From positions 2,046,001 to 2,110,000 of the forward strand of contig JAULSU010000004.1 in the NCBI GenBank assembly GCA_030512335.1: a stretch of 64,000 bases of DNA, in the 5' to 3' direction. Shown piece by piece: positions 1 to 9,402 of this stretch. The position numbers were made by a program, and so were the translations under genes. The first letter of the stretch is position 1; every line of letters begins with the position of its first letter. The stretch comes from Immersiella caudata (lineage: Eukaryota > Ascomycota > Sordariomycetes > Sordariales > Lasiosphaeriaceae). The notes beneath the pieces were generated by a model that saw nothing but the letters and a program-made list of their open reading frames with translations, had not been told where the DNA came from and searched no databases.

Positions 1-105
1 GATCGTCTCCTCTGTTCCGTTTCCGAAAACCAGACGCCGCAACTAACGCTATAACACGGAAGAGTTGATCAGCTCGTGTGCTGTGCTGGTTCCATGGTTC
101 GATGC

Positions 106-1224
106 CTACCATACTCTTCCGCCGCCATGTACCTGTGTCGTCTCAATAGAGTTACATCGAGGCATGGGACACTCATGATCCGTCAAGGTTCCCCTTGGGG
201 GCTTTGCAACCAGGATAGCCATGATGAGCGAGCTTCCTGGTCGAAGGAATGAGCCTGGTGTAAGTACCATATCCCTTTTCCTCGCATCTCTTATCTGATA
301 GTCGCCATGGCTAACTTGGGTGGAACCGGGTCCCTCTACAAACTTGTGTTGAATGATCCTATCCAACAGAGCAAAGTCGTATTCGGAGGGAACGGGAAAT
401 TTGCGGCCCAAGGCGTCTTCCACCAGGACAGGATCTTGTAGATATGTCCAGCGGATGTCGGGACGATTCAGCACAGCGCCTCTAATTTCGAGGACTACAG
501 CGTATATTTGCTGCGTAGAAACGCTTCTGGGTGTCAGAATACTTGATTTCTTTTGAAAACTAATTAGATCAGGGACATACCATGCAGATGTAACCAGGTT
601 CTCCAAGCCCTTGAGAGAGCTACACACCTCGCCGCTCACCAATCTGTACAACCTCTCCAGCATGGATGCTGCGTTGTAAACAGCTGCAGCTTGTTTGACG
701 ACACTGTCCCGCACTTGGACGAGTACTCCTTTTGTCGTTTCAAGGCGCTCTCGAATCTCCTGTTGGTGAGATTGTGTCTCCTCATGAGAGAGGTTCATCG
801 TTTCCAGCCCGTGTTCCGCCAGCAGGATGTTGAGGGTTCCAACGTGGACGCTGAGATAACTCTGAATTTTGCGAATCTCTTCTTTCTGAGTGACCATGAA
901 TCGGATTTTGTCGGCCGGGGTCCTCCATGACGTTCCAGTCGCTCGCGGCCCCAATGACGCCTCGTACCGCTTCAATTTGCTCAGGAACTCCTCCAGCGGG
1001 CGACGACAACTGAGCGCGGCGTACTTGATCGAATCGATGCTGATGGGATGCCCTTGCGGCTTCAGCTGATCGAGGTGAACCAAGGCTTTCTGTAAGCATT
1101 CGAGCTCAGCGACAACATCGCCATATTCGGCTTTGGACCCGCCAACGTCTTTCAAACATGTTGTGACATCGACAATCAGCTTCCCAACGGCGATGAAATC
1201 GCCGGCTGAGAAGCCGAACGACAT
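106..1224 (-). CDS. Fungal NLR-type N-terminal protein with ubiquitin-like region
   Basis: The start at 1224 opens with MSFGFSAGDFIAVGKLI, the usual beginning of fungal proteins that carry an NLR/STAND-like N-terminal helical domain. The helical part covers roughly residues 1-200. A C-terminal block (WTYLQDPVLVEDALGR, then KFPVPSEYDFALLDRI) matches the ubiquitin-like ULD-type domain common in these proteins. An intron is likely because relatives run straight from the helical region into VSTQQIYAVVLEIRG. A GTATGT donor lies at 580. Splicing to the CAG at 527 would create TGA at the junction, while the AAG at 524 keeps the frame (57 bp, about 353 aa). The protein stops right after GGGRVW, where relatives usually continue, and GTATGG near the end could be another donor leading out of the window. 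It is divergent from the gene at 1550 across about 325 bp. The family is clear; the function is unknown, perhaps innate-immune-like signalling. Confidence 0.7.
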   Translation of the reverse strand: MSFGFSAGDFIAVGKLIVDVTTCLKDVGGSKAEYGDVVAELECLQKALVHLDQLKPQGHPISIDSIKYAALSCRRPLEEFLSKLKRYEASLGPRATGTSWRTPADKIRFMVTQKEEIRKIQSYLSVHVGTLNILLAEHGLETMNLSHEETQSHQQEIRERLETTKGVLVQVRDSVVKQAAAVYNAASMLERLYRLVSGEVCSSLKGLENLVTSAWYVPDLISFQKKSSILTPRSVSTQQIYAVVLEIRGAVLNRPDIRWTYLQDPVLVEDALGRKFPVPSEYDFALLDRIIQHKFVEGPGSTQVSHGDYQIRDARKRDMVLTPGSFLRPGSSLIMAILVAKPPRGTLTDHECPMPRCNSIETTQVHGGGRVW

Positions 1225-1549
1225 GGCGCGGAGTGGCGTAGCGCTGGCGACGGCTGCGCGACCATGTCGCAAATTGATGCGGTTGGCAAGTCTGCAGTGC
1301 AGGCACAACCGACAGGCTGAAAGATGCATTTTCAGCTGAGACTGAACACGTGAAGTCGTGCCAAGCCTAGATTTTTCGACCAATCGTTCTCCCTGGGCAT
1401 GCGCGGCCATTCAGAGCGGCCGGCACCTTTCGGGCGGGAACTCTCGGAGCTCCTTCCAGCCGGGACTCCACTGCATTTCAATCACTAGCATCACCTCCTG
1501 CACACCTTCCCTCAACACAGTGAACGCCAAACACCAGAAAGCCACTACC

Positions 1550-2464
1550 ATGGGCACCTTATTACCGTCGCGACTGCTCATCCGCGCTGTCATCTCCATT
1601 GCCTCGTTGAGCGGGGCAGCATTTTATTTCACCAGACAAAGGTTCAACCAGAAATGTCCTAGAATCCCGTTATCCGCGCTTCCCGAGTCCAGCGCCTGCC
1701 GCAACCTGCTGGACACCAACGAAACTCTTGACAGGCAAGCATGGGGGCTCCTCAATTCCCGACTTCTCGCGTCGTGGCCAGGTAGCAACAACGCGTCAAC
1801 TCATTGGATTCCGTCCTTCACAGCCGTGCATGTCGAGATACCAGTTGTTTCACTTGCCGGCAGCAGTGCAGACGGCGATCGCGACCTTCTTCCCCTGGTT
1901 AAGAATCTAGTCGCCGCCTTTCTTGACGCCCGCGCAGCAGGTCCCGAATCATGGATCCTCGATCGGGAGGTTCCCGCCTTGTCGTTTTCTCCGGGACATC
2001 ACCTCTTTGGCACGACGCCGGAACCGGGCGCTTTTCTTCTCGGGACGTGGAGTTCCATTTCAGGAGAGGGGCTCGAGCCGCCGGCGCTGCCTAGTGATGC
2101 GCCTCGTCCAGTTGCATCATTTCCTTCGAACAGAGGGTTTCTAGACGCGGGGGAGCACGAGGCTGCAGGCCTGGTGCTGTACTGGAGAGCGGTTGAGAGA
2201 TCTGTGCAGGCGGCTAATAGAGGAATGGGCAGGATTGGTCTGCCATGGCGCGTCATGGAGGGCGGGTTTCAGGAATTGATTGTGGAGAGGGTTTCGGAGG
2301 GGACATTAAGGGTCACATATGTCTCGGTCGAGGCAAGTCGGATTGCAGATCCAAGGGGGGAGAGGAGCTTCGGGAGATTGCCCTGGTTGCTGTATGAGAT
2401 GCACGTGATGTACGCGCAGCATCTTTTGTTGGGGGCTGTTGGGAAGTTGGGTGCTATCCAGTGA
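1550..2464 (+). CDS. Unknown protein with N-terminal membrane anchor
   Basis: This is a 304-residue single-exon reading frame. The ATG at 1550 sits in a strong context (CTACCATGG); the same frame is open further upstream but without a better start. Residues about 9-27 (LLIRAVISIASLSGAAFYFT) are hydrophobic and look like a signal anchor, so the rest is probably lumenal or extracellular. The middle contains PGHHLFGTTPEPGAFLLGTW and the C-terminal third is rich in W, R and G. I recognise no catalytic motif or named domain. Codon use resembles its neighbours and the gene is convincingly coding, but no function should be assigned. Confidence 0.65.
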   Translation: MGTLLPSRLLIRAVISIASLSGAAFYFTRQRFNQKCPRIPLSALPESSACRNLLDTNETLDRQAWGLLNSRLLASWPGSNNASTHWIPSFTAVHVEIPVVSLAGSSADGDRDLLPLVKNLVAAFLDARAAGPESWILDREVPALSFSPGHHLFGTTPEPGAFLLGTWSSISGEGLEPPALPSDAPRPVASFPSNRGFLDAGEHEAAGLVLYWRAVERSVQAANRGMGRIGLPWRVMEGGFQELIVERVSEGTLRVTYVSVEASRIADPRGERSFGRLPWLLYEMHVMYAQHLLLGAVGKLGAIQ

Positions 2465-2636
2465 AGTGTCCCACGGTGGACGAACAGCCCAATCAAAATC
2501 ACCACTCTCTCATGCACTGTTTCCGCCCCAACCCCGCACTTCCAGCTCAAACGCGGATAGGGAAAGAGCCTTTGGCAACAGACAACGAACGACTTGAAGT
2601 CATCGAAAGCGACGGATAGTCGGTCGCACATTCATC

Positions 2637-4127
2637 ATGCTGAGTCTACTCGAAAACCTCGCAAATGAACTCCTCTACAAGATCTTTGACCGGCTGGCCA
2701 GTCGCGACGGGGAGAGCGGGAGGCGCGAGATCAAAGACATCTGCAATCTTCGACTCGCCAGCAAGACGGTCGGCGCTGTTGCCGATGCCATTTTCATGCA
2801 TGAGCTTCTCTTCTTCCCGTGCAGCAAGCGAGACGTCGACATGGTCCTGTCTTTCGCCAATCATCCGGTATACCGCAACTACCCGACCACCTTGGCCTTG
2901 GCCCTGGAGATGATGTCGAGGGATCGCATCAGCAGTCTGGAGTACATAGGAGCAATTCGCGCCGAATGGAAAAAGATTAATAACGCGACCAAGAATCCAA
3001 GCCTCAGACTTCCTCAAAAGTCGGAGGGTCAAATCATGCAGGGCTATCACCTGTACCTGCGCTTATTCGATGAACAAAACCAAATGCTCGACAACGCCTC
3101 CGAGATATTCGAAGAGCTCGCCGCAAAGTTCCCGCACGTCCGGGAGCTCGTTGTATCCGCCAACAACCACCTGCGTTTCGCGAAGTCACCGTTCCAACAA
3201 TGCCGCTACGACATACATGCCGATTTGATGACCATCTGGGACCGGAACGACTTACTCAACCAGGCCGCCGAGTTGTTCAAGGCCTTCAGCGACTCGAAGC
3301 AGTTGCGCACCATTCAGATCGGCGCAATTCATTACAGCTTTTTCGACCCCATCACCTGCACGGCGGGCAAGCACTGCATGATGGGCAACTTCGCAACCAA
3401 CATCACAACATTGAAGCTTGTCGTGCTGGCTTACAAGGACGAGTCGGGAACTGTGCATCCAAGTGCGTTGCAAGTGGCCGGGACAGAGGAGGCGCTCGGG
3501 GAGTGCCGAGAGGTGCTTGGCAAAGGCGTCCTTCGCTCAGTCGTCGATCACATGTCCAATCTCGAGACCCTGACCGTCAGGTTCGTCGAAGAGCATGCTT
3601 TTGACATGGGGACCTTTGAGGCTCCTGCTACCTTGAGCAGTGTCATCAGCCCGAACCGGGTGTGGCCGAAGCTAAGGCAAGTGGCCATTGAGAATGTCAA
3701 GACCAATCGGCACGAGCTTGCGAGCTTCATCGCTCTGCACAAGGGGTCCCTTGAGAGTGTCAGTCTGCAGTCGATACGGTTCGTAGAAACATCATCACGG
3801 GTCCCAAGTACGTCGTGGACGGAGTTTCTGCTCGATCTGAAGCACAGGCTTCAAGGGGCTAGGTTGAACATCTTCTTGAAAGGCATCCTCAGGGGAAAAT
3901 CGGAGGATGGAGAAGGAGGGACGGAGGGGTGGAATCTAGGGGGGGAGATAGGAATCGCAGACGGCGACGACGACGACGACGACGAAGACGACGAAGATAC
4001 CATGCTCAGGATTGCTATCACACGCTATTTCAAGTCCTCTGAACACGGTCTCTCGTGCCCGCTGACGAAGGAGAATATGGACTGGGCATTTGGGGAAATT
4101 TCTGAGGAAGGGCTGGAGGATTTCTAG
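2637..4127 (+). CDS. F-box-like protein
   Basis: This single-exon gene encodes 496 residues. It begins MLSLLENLANELLYKIFD, the L-x2-LP/N-x-E-L-hydrophobic pattern of an F-box, followed by NLRLASKTVGAVADAIF, the typical second half of a fungal F-box (residues about 1-50). F-box proteins recruit substrates to SCF ubiquitin ligases through Skp1. The rest shows leucine-spaced segments such as MSNLETLTVRFV and LESVSLQSIRFV, consistent with degenerate leucine-rich repeats for substrate binding. Near the C terminus (around residue 441) is a run of Asp/Glu encoded by GAC repeats at about 3961-3998. The start ATG at 2637 is the first in frame. The F-box assignment is fairly sure; the substrate is unknown. 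Confidence 0.75.
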   Translation: MLSLLENLANELLYKIFDRLASRDGESGRREIKDICNLRLASKTVGAVADAIFMHELLFFPCSKRDVDMVLSFANHPVYRNYPTTLALALEMMSRDRISSLEYIGAIRAEWKKINNATKNPSLRLPQKSEGQIMQGYHLYLRLFDEQNQMLDNASEIFEELAAKFPHVRELVVSANNHLRFAKSPFQQCRYDIHADLMTIWDRNDLLNQAAELFKAFSDSKQLRTIQIGAIHYSFFDPITCTAGKHCMMGNFATNITTLKLVVLAYKDESGTVHPSALQVAGTEEALGECREVLGKGVLRSVVDHMSNLETLTVRFVEEHAFDMGTFEAPATLSSVISPNRVWPKLRQVAIENVKTNRHELASFIALHKGSLESVSLQSIRFVETSSRVPSTSWTEFLLDLKHRLQGARLNIFLKGILRGKSEDGEGGTEGWNLGGEIGIADGDDDDDDEDDEDTMLRIAITRYFKSSEHGLSCPLTKENMDWAFGEISEEGLEDF

Positions 4128-4493
4128 ATGGTACAGAACCAAACATAAGGCCGCTTCCCTATGGGCCTTGCAAACGCCGACTCGAGCCGCGCCAAGACCA
4201 GCACCGGACATTGCTTTGGATTTTTACGAAAAATATCACCTCAACCGTCACCCAAGAAATCCAAGACTCATTTCCAAGACCGAGTTGAAGGCTGGGTGTG
4301 GGCAAAGGCGATAGAGTCCGAGATTCATGCTACCGGTAACGTGTTTGCCGCGCGTTCGTCTGAGCTGAACTTGTTACCTCGAAGCGCTCTGAGCGTCATG
4401 AGTCTGTGTATACATTTGGAATGCATTCCTTGCTGTTGACGAGACATAATTCGAGGCAATCCAGTTCAACTTTGCGTCGCATTCAACCTCGAG
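4128..4493. other. Intergenic gap
   Basis: About 365 bp separate the F-box gene from the GMC relic. Short open stretches are present, but none has homology, a plausible start and coding-like composition. It should hold the former promoter of the GMC gene. Confidence 0.4.
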
Positions 4494-6660
4494 ATGGGCT
4501 TCCTTTCGCTCTTCTTTGCCGGAGTTCTTTGCGGGACTGCATCTGCGTCACCTCCCCGTGGAAATAAGGACGACACTTAAGATTACATTATTTGTCGGCT
4601 CAGGTCCCGGAGGTGCTCCTGTGGCGTCTCAGCTCGCCAGGAATGGCTACTCGGTCCTCCTCATGGACGCTGGCGACGATCAACGGGGCACTCTTAACGC
4701 CACCATTTCCATTACCCTAGCTGACGTTGCTGCCGAAGACGAAAGACTTGGCTAGGACTACTCTGTCAGATATCACGAAGACGATGAGATCGCAAACAGC
4801 AACAGGCATTTGACTTGGGAGACAGCCGAAGGCGAACACTATGTCGGACAGTCCACCCCTGCCAACGCGACGCTGCCTGGCATCTACTACCCACGGTCGG
4901 AGACACTTGGTGGAAGTTCTGCCCCCAATGCCGGTGCGGCCATGGCCCCGCAAGACAGTTTCTGGGACTACATGACCAACATCACGGACGATGATTCATG
5001 GAGGTACGTCTTGTCCACTTCTCACCAGACAGAGCGATGGTGACTAACACCTTGCAGACATGAAAACATGGGGCGCTACTTTATCCAGTTCGAAAACAAC
5101 CCCTGCCTGCCTCCTGGGACGCCGGGCCATGGTTTCGACGGCTGGGTCACCACAGCTACCCCCAACGTCGAAGCTTTCGCCGCCATGCAGCCAGACCGGT
5201 TCACCATCTTTCGCCAAATTGCCGCCACGCTCGGCCACGACCCCGAGGATCTCTTTGCCCGGATACGCACTGACGCCAAATCGCTCGACCCGAACCGTGA
5301 CCAACAGCAAGGCATCTTCAGCTTCCCCTTTCACAACACCGCCCTGGGCAACCGTACCAACGCCGACCTCCTCCTCGCCGCCACCCTCGCCGAGCAGAAC
5401 TCAGACGGCTCTCCTGCCAACTCCCTCACCATTCAACTAGAATCTCTCGTCACCAAGGTCCTCTTCTCCCCGTCCACCAACCCCGACTCTCCACCCCGCG
5501 CCATCGGCGTCGAGTACTCCGAGGGCAAATCTCTCTACCGCGCCGACCCCCGCGCTGCCCGCACCTCCCCCCTTCCACCCACCCACACCGCCTACGCCCG
5601 GCACTCCGTTATCCTGTCTGCTGGCGTCTTCAACACCCCCCAACTCCTCAAGCTCAGCGGCATCGGCCCCGCCGCTGAGCTTGCCCGCTTTGGCACTCCC
5701 CCGATTGTCGGCCTCCCTGGTGTCGGTGAGTGGAATTGGAGCAATTTTCTCCTCTTTTTGTCGTCCTCTCTGTCATCTCAGTACCGAAACCCTCTCTCGG
5801 CTCCCAAGACATCAGACAATCTCCCTTGGAAGAAGCTACTGACCTGACACCTCCCAGGTACCCACCTCCAAGACGACTACGAAATCTCCCTCACCGCCCA
5901 CGCCTCCGTTCCCCTAATCCCACACCCCCCGCAGGCCCCGATGCACCTACGGTCTCCTCGCCAACCCGTGCATCCCCCTCTGGCAATACCACACCGTCCC
6001 GGGCGCCTCCCACTCCATTCACTACACCAGCATGGCCCTCAACTCGGAGCGCGACCTCGTCATGTGAAATCCCCCCGATGTCTTTCGCGAGTTCTTCTCC
6101 GGTTACTCTCGTCCGCAAGGGGATCTAGAGACTACATTTAGTTTTGCCATGGCGCACGCTCAAGGACGGAACTACGCGGGGGGGACAGTCAACTTAAAGT
6201 CAAACGATCTGCGGGATACGCCCGAGATCTTTTTAACTTTTGGGCGGAGGGCGCGGAGGAAGATCTCCAGGCTTTGTATGACGGTGTGAAATTAGCGCGG
6301 GAGGTACTCCGTAACGTCCCAGCGCCGGTGGGACCCTTTGTAGAGGTGCAGCCTTGCACGGGGGAGGTGGAACTTGGGCAGTGCGGAGAGGAGGTGACGA
6401 AGAATTTCATTCGCAAGCAGGTGTAACCGCATCATGCGTCGAGCTCGGCGGCCATTGGGAGGAATAGGGATGAGATGGCGGTGCTGGATGGCCGGTTTCG
6501 GGTGCGCGGGGTGGAGGGGTTGAGGGTGGTGGATGGGAGTGCGCTGCCGAGGGTGCCGAGTCCGTTTCCGATTGTGGGGCTGTTTATGGTGAGTTGCAAG
6601 GCGGCGGATATAATTTTGGAGGATGCGAGGGCTGGGGGGAGGGTTCCTGGGCGTGAGTGA
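4494..6660 (+). pseudogene. GMC-family FAD oxidoreductase pseudogene
   Basis: Broken remains of a secreted glucose-methanol-choline oxidoreductase. The ATG at 4494 begins a signal-peptide-like MGFLSLLFFAGVLCGTASA. The FAD dinucleotide motif VGSGPGGAPVASQLA follows, then YYPRSETLGGSS, LSAGVFNTPQLLKLSGIGPA, and near the end HHASSSAAIG and RVVDGSALPRVPSPFPIVG, the family's C-terminal signature with the catalytic-His region. Two normal introns remain (5004-5057 and 5726-5857). The reading frame is destroyed by stops at 4578 (TAA), 4753 (TAG), 6065 (TGA) and 6424 (TAA), and by three frameshifts near 4590, 5935 and 6235. The stop at 4753 falls where relatives carry tryptophan (xWDYSVRY), and those at 6065 and 6424 probably do too. 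All regions stay collinear, so the decay looks recent. Confidence 0.85.
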
Positions 6661-7944
6661 GCGGATGATGGGGGACATGAGCCGGCCAGGGGCTGGTGTT
6701 GATGGATGTTGAGAGGAGGAACTTGGCGGTCGTAAGGAGATGGTAGGAAGATTCAACAAGTTTCGGCTCCTCGTCCCGCTTTCTTTGGAAGCAGTTCTTG
6801 TTAGGAAATCCCAAGCGAGATGTTGCTGCACGACCTGGGCTCTGGACGTCGCAATATTAGCAACAAACCACCTACAGCCTGTCGTTCCAGGTCGAGGCCA
6901 ACGCCAAGGCGGGAGGACCCAAACGACAAGTTCGGTTCCCGGTGCACGGGACAGGCTATCAGATGAGGGATGCGGCGTAGAGGCAATGCCATGTGGTCCG
7001 GTCGTTAGCCCTACTCGCTAAAATGCTAAGTGGGCCAATTAGAGTGGGATTCCGTGTAAGGCCCCCTTGCTGTAGTGGGACGCTGACATGGCGACGGGAT
7101 GGTTGTGGATTCGGCCCTTTGTAAGGCGTGGGGGTTGTCTGTGCCACGCAAGGCTGACTTTTGGTGAAGGGTTCTTTGTCTTCCATGTTGGTAATCGCAT
7201 TGTCCCTGGCTGTGCCGGGTGCTGGTCGTTTGTTTACTTCGGCCCCTATCTTGAGCAGTCTAAAAAAAACCCATAGAGACTGAATATTAGGCTGCAGCGC
7301 GATCGCAATTATGGCTGTACTTTTGACCCCTATTGAAAAGTTTCAGACTCCAATTCAACAGTTTGAAATGCGTTGGAACTCTGGTCTTGGTGATCTCCAA
7401 GAGCTTTGACAATCCAGTGCGGCACAGCACTCACAGGGCAGCGCACCATGATCCAGGTTGCGGGCGTTGAACTCAGCATGGTATCCTAGATCCAATCCTC
7501 TTTAAAAAAAAAACAGTTAGGGAATAGTTTTTTCACAAACTATCGATTCGTAACCAAACTTTTGACCACCATCTTGAAGGATTGCCATGGTGAGGAACGG
7601 CCGCCCATGCGTGACTGCGCCGTTGATACGCGTATCCGCGCGTCCGCGCCGCACGGCGTAGCTCCCGTCTACCCGTGAGGCTGGGACAGGCTGAAGCGCA
7701 CGGGCAGGCCCTGGCGATGATTTGGTCCATGGCTGATTCAGGGGTTGGACTTTTGTGATGTTGCCAGCAGATAGCGACAAAAGGACCCTTCACCAAAAAG
7801 CCTCGCGAACTATGAATGTGCAAAGTATAAGTATTCCTCGCCTGTCGCCCTCTAGAGTCTAAATCATCGCTCAACAGCAGCCCAGCTCGCAACCACACTC
7901 ACTCACCACATTTCACTCGTTACAAAACTTCCATCTCTTCCAGC
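6661..7944. other. Intergenic region before the LPMO gene
   Basis: About 1.3 kb without a supportable gene. Short open frames on both strands lack ATG starts or coding-like composition. Poly-A tracts lie at about 7262-7269 and 7504-7513. The last 130 bp should be the LPMO promoter. Confidence 0.4.
7826..7833 (+). promoter_or_regulatory. TATA-like box of the AA9 gene
   Basis: TATAAGTA lies about 112 bp upstream of the LPMO start codon, a normal distance for a fungal TATA element. It is assigned by position and sequence only. Confidence 0.4.
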
Positions 7945-8918
7945 ATGATCTCCTCCTCCTCCTCTCTCTTGGCTTTGAGCCTCGCCTCCCTCGCCACGGC
8001 CCACTCGCACATTCGCTACATCAACATCAACGGCCTCAAGTACGAAGGCTACGATCCGCGCACCATCGGCGGGCCCAACTCCCCCAACCGCGTCGTCTGG
8101 TCGCACACGGCCCCTGACGACGGCTGGATCAACTTCAACCACTACTCCACCCCCCACATGGCCTGCCACGAAGACGGCGCGTCCGTCCCTGCCCACGCCC
8201 CCGTTCGCCCCGGCGACTCCATGTATGTCCCCTGATATATCCAACAAGCAGAAATAAGATTTTAGCTGATATCAGCTACAGCGCCATGCACTGGGCCGGC
8301 TGGCCCCTCAACCACCCGGGCCCCATCCTAACCTACCTCGCCCCCTGCACCGGCACCCCTGACGGCTGCGCCTCGGTCGACAAGACCAAGCTTCAATGGA
8401 CTAAGATCGACGACTCGGCCCCCGTCCTCATCTCCCCCGACGGTCCCTCGCCCGGCCGCTGGTCCACCAACGTCCTCATCGAAAACAACAGCACCTGGCA
8501 AGTGCGCATCCCCTCCGGTCTCAAGCCCGGTCCGTACGTGCTGCGCCACGAGTTGATATCCCTCATCTTCGCGACGCAGCCCGAGTTGAGCGGGGCGCAG
8601 CACTATCCGGTCTGTGTGAATCTGTACGTGCAGCCGACGCAGAGGGGCGCGCCGCCGGCGAGGCCGTTTACGCTAAAGGGGTTGCCGGCGACCAAGCTGT
8701 ATGAGAGGAACCATCCGGGGTTGGTGTTTGATGTGAGCGCGACGCCGATGGCGACTCGTTATGTGGTGCCCGGGCCGACGGTGGCGGTGGGGGCGCAGCC
8801 GGTGCCGCATGCGGGGCAGACGGCGAGCGCGTTTGTGGCGGATGGAAGGCCGGTGAAGGTTCAAGGGACGGGGACGGTTCCGTTTGTGGCGAGGAGGACG
8901 GAGGGGTTTACTGCTTGA
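7945..8918 (+). CDS. AA9 lytic polysaccharide monooxygenase
   Basis: A secreted copper enzyme that oxidatively cleaves cellulose or hemicellulose. Exons are 7945-8222 and 8276-8918 (53-bp intron, branch-like GCTGAT), giving 306 residues. The signal peptide ends LATA, so the mature protein starts with His20 (HSHIRYININGLKYEG), the N-terminal half of the copper histidine brace. The second brace histidine lies in MHWAGWPLNHPGPILTYLA. RHELISLIFA and SGAQHYPVCVNL carry the conserved second-sphere His and Gln and the axial Tyr. About 85 residues follow the catalytic domain, with no CBM1, so the enzyme has a disordered or unknown C-terminal tail. The Met codon after the signal region and the splice frame (DS-IYSAMHW) are unambiguous. 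The family is certain; substrate and regioselectivity cannot be read from sequence. Confidence 0.92.
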
Positions 8919-9402
8919 GCGAACCGCAGACCTTGAGAAGGGGTTGCTGAGTGGGTTTTCTTGTGTCTGTGTTGTTGTGAGTTCGTACAGTCATTACCGG
9001 TTCTGTAAGCTTTGATAATTCAGTTGTTGAAATTCAGGGGTAGCTACCTCTTTTCGTCGCCACCTTAACCCCACCCCCCACCCCCCCGTGAGCCCCTTTC
9101 GCAGTAGCCGTTGAGATTTCGTTTGTGAGCTGCGGCTGTTGTGTGACACAATCGAATGATTGGTCAACTTCGCTGCGACGTGGACGTGTCAGGAGTCTGT
9201 CTGTGTGTGGGTGGCTGTACCCCGCGCAGTGCAGCAGAGCCAACGTTCCCACTGGAACCAAGGGAGGAGTTGCGGCAGATCCTTCTCCACTTTGCCGCGC
9301 CAGATTCGAGAGAAACATGTCCCGGCTGAACACCAACAGCAATGCAACTTCTCATTTCTTTCCATCAACCACACCTCTCAAGTCCATCAAGTTCTCAAAA
9401 TC
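8919..9402. other. Intergenic gap
   Basis: About 480 bp between the LPMO and the HET gene. The HET reading frame is open upstream of 9403, but the upstream part has no ATG start and is taken as 5' untranslated sequence. Nothing else is seen. Confidence 0.4.
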
